Assembly (NCBI GenBank): GCA_016124945.1 | Contig: WGMT01000036.1 | Span: 186,001 to 250,000 of the forward strand | Direction: 5' to 3' | From: a bacterium | GTDB taxonomy: Bacteria; Chloroflexota; Anaerolineae; Caldilineales; Caldilineaceae | Length of the DNA stretch: 64,000 nucleotides | Shown: piece by piece, positions 44,406 through 52,060 of the stretch | Numbering within the stretch: position 1 is the first letter of the stretch | Layout of the letters: each line of letters begins with the position of its first letter | Program-made: the position numbers and the translations under genes | Notes under the pieces: generated by a model | The model's database searches: none | The model's input: the letters and a program-made list of their open reading frames with translations, nothing else | What the model was told of the DNA's origin: nothing

Positions 44406-44451
44406 ACCCCAACTCGTTCAAGTTTGTATTCACATTCAGAGGAATAGACTC

Positions 44452-45837
44452 ATGCTCGACCTAGCCATTAAAGGCGGGACGGTGGTCAGCGAGACCGGCG
44501 TCTACGCGGCCGACGTGGGCATCGAAGGCGGCAAGATTGCCATCGTATCCAGCCCAGGTGCGCTTCCCAGCGCCCGCCAGGAACTCAACGCCGAAGGATT
44601 GTTGATCCTGCCCGGCGTGATTGACATTCATTTCCACGTACGCGCCCCTGCTCACCCACAGCGGGGCACATGGGAAAGCGAGACACGCGCTGCGGCTTCC
44701 GGCGGTGTCACCACGCTGTTCGAAATGCCCATCAGTATCCCAGGCTGTGCCCGGCGCGACATTTTCGAGAACCGCAAGGCGTTGGGCCAGTCGCAGGCCT
44801 ACGTCAACTTCGGCCTTTATGGCGCGCCCGGCCTGCTGGATCGAGACGAAATCCTGGGTATGGGCGACGCAGGCGCTGTGGGCTTCAAAGTCTTCACCCA
44901 TGCCGCGCCCATCGGCCGTGAAGACGAATTCCTCGGCATCTGCCTCGAACGCGAGGACGACATCTTCAAAGCGCTGGAGATGACAAAGGAGACGAGCCTC
45001 ATCACCGTCTTCCACGCCGAAAACCAGCACTTGATTGAGCTCTTCGAGGAACGCATCCGTGCCACCGGGCGCAACGACTACATGGCCTTTGTGGAAAGCC
45101 GCCCGCCGGTGGTGGAAGCGATGAGCGTGGCGCAATTGGCAATCCTGTGTAAGGCGACGGGTGCACGGGTGCACATGGCCCACGTCTCTTGCGCCGAAGC
45201 GCTGGAAGCCCTGCGCAAAGGACAACTTGACGACATCCCACTCACCGGCGAAACCTGCCCCCACTACCTTCTCTTTACCGAAGAGGACATGGCCAAGCAC
45301 GGTCCTTTCGCTATGATCAAGCCGCCCCTGCGCACCGCCTACGATCAAGCAGCGCTCTGGGACGGCCTCTTTGACGGCTCACTTTCGGCCATCACCACCG
45401 ATCACAGTCCTTTCACCCTGGCCGAAAAAGAAAAGGGACTCACCAACATCTGGCAGGGCGCCATCGGTGCGCCCGGCATCGAAGCATTGGTCCCCTTCGT
45501 CATGACCGAAGCGCTGGACGGGCGCATCACGCTGGAGCAGGCAGTTCACTTCATTTCCAGCGAACCGGCGCGGCTCTTCAACATGTACCCCAATAAGGGC
45601 ACAGTACAGGCCGGCACCGATGCGGATCTAACAATCTATGATCCCAACGGCGCGCAGGCAATCGACAGCAGCAAGTGGCTCTCCAAGTCCAGCGTCACCG
45701 ATCGTCTCTACAACGGGCGCCGCCAGGCGGGTAGAGTAGCGGCCACGATTGTCAACGGCACTATCGTCTTCGACGGTAGCGAGATCGTAGCCGAAAAGGG
45801 CGTCGGTCAATTCGTACGGCCAAACCGAGAGATCTAG
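44452..45837 (+). CDS. Cyclic amidohydrolase (allantoinase/dihydroorotase/hydantoinase type)
   Basis: 461 aa. IDIHFHVRAPAHPQRGTWESETRAAASGGVTTLFEMP (about residues 60-98) matches the allantoinase/dihydroorotase start with the HxH metal pair. VGFKVFTHAAPI holds the lysine that would be carbamylated. Further His ligands are in TVFHAENQHL and RVHMAHVSCAEAL, and the Asp in AITTDHSPFTLAEKEKG (about 315). The WES.TRAAA.GGVTT..EMP form is closest to allantoinase in my reading. It opens cyclic ureides or amides. It is the last of the plus-strand catabolic run. Confidence 0.9.
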   Translation: MLDLAIKGGTVVSETGVYAADVGIEGGKIAIVSSPGALPSARQELNAEGLLILPGVIDIHFHVRAPAHPQRGTWESETRAAASGGVTTLFEMPISIPGCARRDIFENRKALGQSQAYVNFGLYGAPGLLDRDEILGMGDAGAVGFKVFTHAAPIGREDEFLGICLEREDDIFKALEMTKETSLITVFHAENQHLIELFEERIRATGRNDYMAFVESRPPVVEAMSVAQLAILCKATGARVHMAHVSCAEALEALRKGQLDDIPLTGETCPHYLLFTEEDMAKHGPFAMIKPPLRTAYDQAALWDGLFDGSLSAITTDHSPFTLAEKEKGLTNIWQGAIGAPGIEALVPFVMTEALDGRITLEQAVHFISSEPARLFNMYPNKGTVQAGTDADLTIYDPNGAQAIDSSKWLSKSSVTDRLYNGRRQAGRVAATIVNGTIVFDGSEIVAEKGVGQFVRPNREI

Positions 45838-45854
45838 GATTTTTTATCCACGCA

Positions 45855-45944
45855 AAATAGAACGCGGATGAAGCGGATTGGGCAGATCCAAGCGGATAAA
45901 GCCGTTGATGGTCTGTTCAAATCCGCTTCATCCGCGTTCTATTT
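45855..45944. repeat. Inverted repeat with 25-base perfect arms, AACGCGGATGAAGCGGATT type
   Basis: 45855-45879 and 45920-45944 are exact reverse complements with a 40-base loop that holds another AAGCGGATAAAGC unit. The remaining sequence to 46100 shows no gene. This is the last element of this kind before the housekeeping part of the window. Confidence 0.92.
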
Positions 45945-46100
45945 CCTTCCTCTGTCCATCCACGCTGCACTCTGCCCCAGTCACAAATCACCAATCATCA
46001 ATCCACAAATCACGATTCAGCGCATGTCATGGTAGAATAATTCGCACATCGGCAATGTGTGCCGGTGACGTGTTTCTATTCCCTGAGGACAGCGAATTCA

Positions 46101-47057
46101 ATGATGAAGATGAACGCGTTGGCAAAGTACTCTTGGGGCGTACTTGCGTACACCTTACTGGTAATCATGTGGGGCGCTTTTGTGCGCGCCACAGGTTCGG
46201 GTGCAGGCTGTGGCCGTCATTGGCCGGCCTGTAATGGAGAAGTGATTCCGCGTGCAGAGTCTATTGAGACAGTGATCGAGTTTTCGCATCGTGTCACCAG
46301 TGGTCTGGCGCTGATTGCTGTGGTGTTCATGCTGGTTTGGGCGTATCGAGCCTATGCGCCCGGCCATGCGGTCCGCCGCGGTGCAATGGCATCCATGATC
46401 CTGATGATCATCGAAGCACTGCTGGGGGCCGGTTTGGTCCTCTTTGAGTTGACGGCTGACAATGCATCGGTGGCGCGTGCGGTGGCTATGGCGCTTCACC
46501 TGATGAACACCTTCATTCTGGTTGGCGCCATCACCCTCACGGCCTGGTGGGCATCAGGTGGCAAGGACATCAGCCTGAGGGGAGCACCTGTCCGCTTGCG
46601 TTGGGCGTTGTTCGCCGCCTTTGCAGGAAGCCTTATCCTTGGGGCGAGTGGCGCTGTCACAGCCCTGGGCGATACGCTGATAACGACAGCCGGTATCTCG
46701 CCGGCCGATTCGCCGTTGTTGGCCACGTTGGTGGAGTTGCGGATAATGCACCCGCTTATCGGCGTGCTGGTGGGTGTGCTGATCTGGCTGGCCTTCTTCC
46801 TGGCGCGACAGGGATTTAACAGCCCCAGCATGAACCGCACCGGCTATGCGTTACTGGGCCTCTATTTGGGGCAGATTCTCCTGGGCGGCGTCAATGTGAT
46901 ACTCAGAGCGCCGGTTTGGATGCAACTGATGCATCTGCTCGTGGCAGACTTGATCTGGATTTTACTGGTAATCATGGCGGCGCAACGCCTGGCCGTGACC
47001 ACAGAAGAGACAGTTCCAGAGCGATTGGGCCAGACATTGGTTCAAGCAGGCGACTAG
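46101..47057 (+). CDS. ctaA: Haem A synthase (CtaA/COX15 family)
   Basis: 318 aa, eight predicted membrane helices, the usual two-fold repeat. Turns haem O into haem A for cytochrome c oxidase. Visible: FVRATGSGAGCGRHWPACNGEVIP with a Cys pair in the first outer loop (about residues 27-50), EFSHRVTSGLALI with a haem-ligand His (about 62), MHPLIGVLVGVLIWL in the second half, and QLMHLLVADLIWILL. It shows the cell makes haem-a-type oxidases and so respires oxygen. It stands alone and ends at a strong terminator. Confidence 0.9.
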   Translation: MMKMNALAKYSWGVLAYTLLVIMWGAFVRATGSGAGCGRHWPACNGEVIPRAESIETVIEFSHRVTSGLALIAVVFMLVWAYRAYAPGHAVRRGAMASMILMIIEALLGAGLVLFELTADNASVARAVAMALHLMNTFILVGAITLTAWWASGGKDISLRGAPVRLRWALFAAFAGSLILGASGAVTALGDTLITTAGISPADSPLLATLVELRIMHPLIGVLVGVLIWLAFFLARQGFNSPSMNRTGYALLGLYLGQILLGGVNVILRAPVWMQLMHLLVADLIWILLVIMAAQRLAVTTEETVPERLGQTLVQAGD

Positions 47058-47090
47058 CCTGAACCAATTTCCCATTGCAAACGTTGTCAA

Positions 47091-47122
47091 AAAGAGGCTC
47101 AAATTGAGCCTCTTTTTATTTT
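47091..47122 (+). terminator. Rho-independent terminator after ctaA
   Basis: AAAGAGGCTCAA (47091-47102) pairs with TTGAGCCTCTTT (47104-47115), then TTTATTTTGTTTT. 34 bases after the ctaA stop. Confidence 0.92.
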
Positions 47123-47225
47123 GTTTTCGACAGTTCACGCACATACACGGATATTCGTCTTCAGAGGCCGAAGGTAGAATGAAAAGGCAAAACTTACGAT
47201 ATCCTTAGCAAAAACCAGGTACAGT

Positions 47226-49829
47226 ATGCCGAATTACTTACAAAAACCTTTCTTTTCCAGCATAGGAATCCTACTGTTGATCATGGTGTCGGTCGCTTTA
47301 GCCACAGCGCAGGGACCGAACAACACAATGGTGGATGAGTTTGTCGGCATTTTGCCGCACACAAAGCCGCTGCCCGCGCACGAAGTTGCACCGGGCGTCG
47401 TTCTGCTGCAATTGCACAATGACAGTACGGTTGTAGCAGCGGCAGATCTGCTGGCTACACTTGCTCCTGAGATCAACCAGTTCAATCCACTGCCGGCGAT
47501 ACCGCATGGTTACAGGGTGGACGTCCCCATCGGTGAGGAGACGGCGATTGCTGCCCGATTGGTCGCCAGCCCGCTTGTGCAAATGGCCGAGCCGGACTAC
47601 ATCTACCACAGCATGAAAGAGCCAAATGATCCTCTATACAGCCGCTACCAGTGGAATCTACGCCACATCGGCGTAGACGTAGCCTGGAGCTATACGACAG
47701 GTGGTAGTGATGTGACGGTTGCCATTCTGGACACAGGTGTAGATCTCACGCACCCAGATCTACTGCAGAACCTGGTGCCCGGCTACGACTTTGTCAACAA
47801 CGACGCCAACCCTGGCGACGATGAAGGGCACGGCACACACGTCGCCAGCATTGTTGCGGCGGGCGGAGACAATGGCATGGGCATTGCCGGCATCTCTTGG
47901 CAGACGAAGATCATGCCGGTGAAGGTTCTCGACAACAGAGGACGGGGGAGTGCATCGGGCATTGCACAGGGGATCGTTTGGGCAACAGATCACGGCGCAG
48001 ATGTGATCAACCTGAGTTTGGGATCCGCACAATACTCTGAAACAGTCAATGCAGCCGTGCAATATGCCACTCAAATGGGTGTATTGGTAGTTGCTGCTGC
48101 CGGAAACTACTATGATGCCGGGAACCCTATCGTTTACCCGGCCGCATTGAACAACGTGTTGGCCGTTGCCGCGGTGAACGATGTAGACGGCCATGCATCT
48201 TATTCGAGCAGTGGTAATTTTGTAGACCTGGCAGCGCCCGGCGGCGATGTCGTCAACGAGTTGGATCCTGAAATTCGGCATTGGATCCCTGGCGCCTACC
48301 TACGTGCTCGAGGGCTGGCCTACGCCGGATTGGTGGGCACCAGTCAGGCGGCGCCTCATGTTGCCGGCATTGCGGCACTCTTACTCACGGTGGAGCCGTC
48401 ACTGACCGTGGAGCAGTTGGTTTCGCTCATCACAGGCAGCGCAGTTGATGTGCATGCGCCAGGCTGGGACGAATATAGCGGCTACGGCAGGATTGATGCC
48501 GCCCGGGCACTCCACTCCTTGCTGGCAAGTACAGCAACAGCAACGCCGGTGCCCACGGCAACGGCCACGCCCACCCCAGAAAACACGGCCACGCCAACGC
48601 CCACCCCAACCGCCACACCCGTTCTCATTTTGCACGCAAACGAAGAAACACGTATCAACAGCAGCATCATTGACAGCCAGTCCGATGCGGCTGTTGTCGC
48701 AGATGGCGATGGCAATTTGAGTGTCATCTGGCACGATGGCCGCGGCGGAAAGGAACACCTGTACAGCGCTCATCTTGAACGCACTTCAAAAAATTGGGGG
48801 CCTAATTTCAGCGTAACAGGAAACGCCCAATCAGCAGGTAGCCAATCACTAAGCCCACCAACAATCGTTCTGGATAAAGAATTGAACCTTCATGCTGTCT
48901 GGATCGAGCGAAGTGAAGCAGGAGATGGAATTCTTTACCACAGTGTAAAGTATGCCGCAACAACGACCTGGGCACACATCGCCACGCTCAACGCCGGCAC
49001 CAACCCCAATGTCAACGGTGCACCTGCATTCACAATTTCAGCAGACGGGACATTGGCCGCTGCCTGGACAACGACGCAAGTCAATTCCATCGGCCAAGCG
49101 ACAGAGACAATCTGGTGGAGTCGACGCCCTGCCCATGTGTCTCAGTGGAGCGCCCCGGCACTGTTGCATAACGATGAACACGCCATTCAACGCGAGGTGG
49201 CACTGACAGAGGACGGCTCTACACTCTATGCGGCGTGGGCTTACTACAGCAATGGCACAGCATCACTGAAAGCCGCCACCCTCGCACAGGAAGCAGCAAA
49301 TTGGTCTGGAGCTTCAACTGTGATGCCGTTGAACCCTATTGTCCAAGAGCACGAACTTGATTTGGCAGTGACGAGCAATGGCACGATCCTCATCGCTTGG
49401 GTTGATCAGTGGGAAGCGGCAAACGGCAACGATCTCTTTCTCATCCACCGCCATCCAAGCCAGGGCGTATGGTCAGTGCCGGTTCAGTTGACAGATGGCG
49501 CAGCAGCGGCGCAGCAGCAGCAACCTCGCCTGGCCACCAGCGATATGGGCGTTGCACTGGTTTGGCACGACAACCGCCATGACGCCGGAGATATCTTTGT
49601 TGCATGGTCGGGAGACGATCTCACAGAGTGGACGCGGGGCAAAAAGGTGAACCAGGACAAAAATTCCACATTACAGGAAGATGCAGACGCTGCCCTCGAT
49701 CCATTTGGCAACACAACTGTCGTGTGGAACGATTCACGTACCGGCGACGCCGGGCCCGAAATCTATGTCCGTTTTATCTCCGCCAATAATCGATTTCAAC
49801 TTTACCTTAGTCAGATTGAATCGCCTTGA
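47226..49829 (+). CDS. Secreted subtilisin-like serine protease (S8) with beta-repeat C-terminus
   Basis: 867 aa. N-terminal signal peptide (to about residue 30, ALATAQG), then a propeptide-like inhibitor region. The catalytic triad is complete: Asp in VAILDTGVDLTHPD (about 168), His in DDEGHGTHVASIVAA (about 203), Ser in LVGTSQAAPHVAGIAALL (about 373). A Thr/Pro-rich linker (about 435-465) leads to about 400 residues of repeating WHDGRGG / WHDNRHDAGD / WNDSRTGDAG blades, the look of a BNR/sialidase-like propeller. Likely an exported protease with a binding or scaffold domain. Independent unit: a terminator lies upstream and one downstream. Confidence 0.92.
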   Translation: MPNYLQKPFFSSIGILLLIMVSVALATAQGPNNTMVDEFVGILPHTKPLPAHEVAPGVVLLQLHNDSTVVAAADLLATLAPEINQFNPLPAIPHGYRVDVPIGEETAIAARLVASPLVQMAEPDYIYHSMKEPNDPLYSRYQWNLRHIGVDVAWSYTTGGSDVTVAILDTGVDLTHPDLLQNLVPGYDFVNNDANPGDDEGHGTHVASIVAAGGDNGMGIAGISWQTKIMPVKVLDNRGRGSASGIAQGIVWATDHGADVINLSLGSAQYSETVNAAVQYATQMGVLVVAAAGNYYDAGNPIVYPAALNNVLAVAAVNDVDGHASYSSSGNFVDLAAPGGDVVNELDPEIRHWIPGAYLRARGLAYAGLVGTSQAAPHVAGIAALLLTVEPSLTVEQLVSLITGSAVDVHAPGWDEYSGYGRIDAARALHSLLASTATATPVPTATATPTPENTATPTPTPTATPVLILHANEETRINSSIIDSQSDAAVVADGDGNLSVIWHDGRGGKEHLYSAHLERTSKNWGPNFSVTGNAQSAGSQSLSPPTIVLDKELNLHAVWIERSEAGDGILYHSVKYAATTTWAHIATLNAGTNPNVNGAPAFTISADGTLAAAWTTTQVNSIGQATETIWWSRRPAHVSQWSAPALLHNDEHAIQREVALTEDGSTLYAAWAYYSNGTASLKAATLAQEAANWSGASTVMPLNPIVQEHELDLAVTSNGTILIAWVDQWEAANGNDLFLIHRHPSQGVWSVPVQLTDGAAAAQQQQPRLATSDMGVALVWHDNRHDAGDIFVAWSGDDLTEWTRGKKVNQDKNSTLQEDADAALDPFGNTTVVWNDSRTGDAGPEIYVRFISANNRFQLYLSQIESP

Positions 49830-49860
49830 CCCATAGCCGTTCATCTCCCAAAAACACAAA

Positions 49861-49887
49861 CCGACCAGGTCGTAACGACCTGGTCGG
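49861..49887 (-). terminator. Terminator between the convergent subtilase and MFS genes
   Basis: CCGACCAGGTCG (49861-49872) pairs with CGACCTGGTCGG (49876-49887), 3-base loop. The T-rich run (TTTGTGTTTTTGG) follows on the minus strand, so it mainly ends the MFS transcript; it may also stop the subtilase transcript. Confidence 0.75.
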
Positions 49888-49963
49888 CAAGATTGGGCAG
49901 TACGGCAGTTCAATACAGAGCATCGAGCATCTTATCAGCGAATCATATCTTGTCAGATCCCAG

Positions 49964-51169
49964 CTAATCGTCACGGCCCTGTACGCGCAGAGACGACAAA
50001 GAGGATTGGGAATCTCGTTGCTTGAGGGAAGGAATCTGTCCCCCCCACAGCGCCAATAGCCCCAGCACCACCGCAGCGGACAGGTAGGCCGGTCCTTCAC
50101 CAAAGAAACCTAAGAAACCATTTCCCCAAATAGGTCCAACGGCGCGCCCCAGGCTTTCCATAGCGCCGCTGACGCCCTGCACACGTCCCTGTTCCTCTTG
50201 TTCTCCTGCCCGGCTGATCATCGACACCAATGTGGGGTTAGAGAGCGCAGCGCCAACCGCCGCCGGGAACATGGCAACAATGAAGAGTCGCCAATCATAT
50301 GCAAAGGCGGCGGCTGTCAAGCCCACTACAGTCAAAATAAGCCCCACAAGGTAGGTCTGCTTTTCACCGATGCGCCGAACCACTGGCCCAACAGCCCCAC
50401 CTTGCACCAGCGCGCCGATAAAGCCCACCAACGCCAGGACGTACCCCACTTGAGAGATGTTCCAGTCAAAACGGGTACTGCCGAAAAGTGCAAAGGTTGT
50501 TTGATAAACCGAGATCGCAGCCCAGTAGACAAAGTCCATCCACAGCAGCGGGCCGATTACCGGCCGAGAGAGTTGTAACGGAATCTCGCGCCAAGGGCTG
50601 CGACGCGTCGAGACGGATTGTCGATTGGTCTCGGGGAGCCAGAAAAAGGTAAAGACAAGGGCGCCCAACGCCAACAGCGCCGCCCCCCATGCCGGCGTGG
50701 CATGGCCAAACTTGCCAAGCACACCGGCCAATGCTGGCCCGAAAACAAACCCCAGCCCGAAGGCGGCGCCGATAATGCCGTAGGCTTTGGCGCGATTCTT
50801 CTCTTCGGTGATGTCGCTAATGTAGGCTCGCGCCGTCGAAATATTGCCGCCGGAAAGGCCGTCAACGATCCGCGCGGCAAAAAGCCAGAAAAGATTGCCG
50901 GCCAATGCCAGCATCACAAAACTGACAACCGTACCCAGGAGGCTGATCAACAGAATAGGCCGCCGCCCAAAGCGATCCGAAAGGCTGCCTAACAGTGGCG
51001 CAGCAAAAATCTGACAGATAGAATAAGTGGCAAACAAAAAACCGATTTGAAGTCCCGACGCATTAAAATCCGAAGCATACAGAGGAAGAAGAGGAATAAT
51101 AATTCCAAAACCCAACAGATTCACGAAGATGATAGAAAAAATGATCGCCAAGGATCGCTTGTTCGACAT
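49964..51169 (-). CDS. Major facilitator superfamily transporter (multidrug/tetracycline type)
   Basis: 401 aa, 12 membrane helices. Motif A GSLSDRFGRRPILLISLLG sits between helices 2 and 3 (about residues 62-80). GGNISTARAYISDIT and RAKAYGIIGAAFGLGFVFGPALAGVLG (motif C type, near 150) are those of TetA-like proton-driven exporters. Substrate unknown. It is divergent from the small membrane protein at 51555. An 8-base inverted repeat lies in the region between. Confidence 0.92.
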   Translation of the reverse strand: MSNKRSLAIIFSIIFVNLLGFGIIIPLLPLYASDFNASGLQIGFLFATYSICQIFAAPLLGSLSDRFGRRPILLISLLGTVVSFVMLALAGNLFWLFAARIVDGLSGGNISTARAYISDITEEKNRAKAYGIIGAAFGLGFVFGPALAGVLGKFGHATPAWGAALLALGALVFTFFWLPETNRQSVSTRRSPWREIPLQLSRPVIGPLLWMDFVYWAAISVYQTTFALFGSTRFDWNISQVGYVLALVGFIGALVQGGAVGPVVRRIGEKQTYLVGLILTVVGLTAAAFAYDWRLFIVAMFPAAVGAALSNPTLVSMISRAGEQEEQGRVQGVSGAMESLGRAVGPIWGNGFLGFFGEGPAYLSAAVVLGLLALWGGQIPSLKQRDSQSSLSSLRVQGRDD

Positions 51170-51321
51170 AGAGCCTCTTTACTCACCCCACCCGCGCACA
51201 ATACCCATCGGCGCCCAATAGCATTGTTGCGCCAGCGCAGAATCTTAACACAAGCGAAATAGATGACCAATCCGAAGTGTAATCCATGTTCCGATTGTTC
51301 TACGATTTCCTGACGATTACC

Positions 51322-51341
51322 CTATACAACAAATTGTATAG
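51322..51341. promoter_or_regulatory. Inverted repeat between divergent genes, possible operator
   Basis: CTATACAA (51322-51329) and TTGTATAG (51334-51341) are exact inverted halves with a CAAA centre, between the MFS gene and the 60-aa gene. The half-site resembles GntR-type sites. Confidence 0.4.
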
Positions 51342-51373
51342 ACTATTTCTAGTCCAAATGCCTACGTGTCAGT

Positions 51374-51402
51374 TTGTTGCTGGATCTCGATGAGAATATA
51401 AT
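51374..51402 (+). promoter_or_regulatory. Promoter of the 60-aa membrane protein gene
   Basis: TTGTTG (51374-51379) and TATAAT (51397-51402), 17 bases apart. The leader would be about 145 bases. Confidence 0.5.
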
Positions 51403-51466
51403 ACGTACAGTTCCACAGCAAAGTGTGCACAGTTTGCACCGGCTACATATCCAGTATCACACCGCA

Positions 51467-51496
51467 TAACATGTCACTTCGTAACATGTCACTTCG
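51467..51496. repeat. Two 15-bp tandem repeats in the leader
   Basis: TAACATGTCACTTCG occurs twice in a row at 51467-51481 and 51482-51496, followed by TAACAC. Lies between the promoter and the 60-aa gene. Confidence 0.8.
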
Positions 51497-51554
51497 TAAC
51501 ACATCGAGGAGGCAGCGTTCCTGTAACGACATGTCTAGAAACAAAGGTAGTACA

Positions 51555-51737
51555 ATGAGATTTCAAAAAGCCTTTTTCAGCAATACACTGCTTGTGATGG
51601 GTGTCCTATTTTTGGGGGGCTTCGCCGCTTTTGAGCTGAACGGTTTTCAGATTGATCCCATTGTGCCGGCATTGGCCGCCTTCTGCATTGCCAGTACTGC
51701 GCTCATCGATAGATTGGGCTCGCGGGAAATGGAGTAG
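51555..51737 (+). CDS. Small membrane protein, 60 aa, unknown function
   Basis: Begins MRFQKAFFSN at the ATG at 51555, with AAAGGTAG upstream. Two hydrophobic helices: NTLLVMGVLFLGGFAAFEL (about residues 10-28) and PIVPALAAFCIASTALI (about 36-52), then a charged end DRLGSREME. I recognise no family. A -35/-10 pair and RBS support it as a real gene. It lies between the MFS and pckA genes on the plus strand. Confidence 0.65.
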   Translation: MRFQKAFFSNTLLVMGVLFLGGFAAFELNGFQIDPIVPALAAFCIASTALIDRLGSREME

Positions 51738-51883
51738 CCAGTTGGTGTGCCCGATGCTGACAGTAGTTCCCCACGCTTTCCCTCACTTAGACGTTACATA
51801 GCAATTCCTCTCTGCCGCCTACCATAACGCCACGAGCTTCGGTGACTAGTCAACTGCCTAGTTACAAGGCTAAGCGCACGGGT

Positions 51884-51913
51884 ATTGTGAATAAAATCAC
51901 AATTTCCTATACT
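51884..51913 (+). promoter_or_regulatory. CRP-type site over the pckA promoter
   Basis: ATTGTGAATAAAATCACAAT (51884-51903) contains a perfect TGTGA-N6-TCACA, the classical CRP/FNR-superfamily site. TATACT (51908-51913) is a good -10 with TTGTGA 17 bases upstream. The site covers the -35 and spacer, a place more suited to repression than activation. Confidence 0.6.
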
Positions 51914-51967
51914 GATCTAGTGGGAACAATCCTTAAGCAAGCAAAGAATTGAAAATGTGACACAAAG

Positions 51968-52043
51968 AGGTGCCACGGTTCTTCGCCCGTCACGTCGGGC
52001 GTCTCGTCCCCCGCTGCCGCTGACTACTCTGCCGGCGGCACCT
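51968..52043 (+). ncRNA. Structured 5' leader of pckA
   Basis: AGGTGCC (51968-51974) can pair with GGCACCT (52037-52043), enclosing a CGCCCG/CGGGCG hairpin (51984-52001). The outer pairing ends 10 bases before the ribosome site GGAGGA. It could affect pckA translation; no known riboswitch class is recognised. Confidence 0.4.
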
Positions 52044-52060
52044 TGAGATCTGGAGGAATC

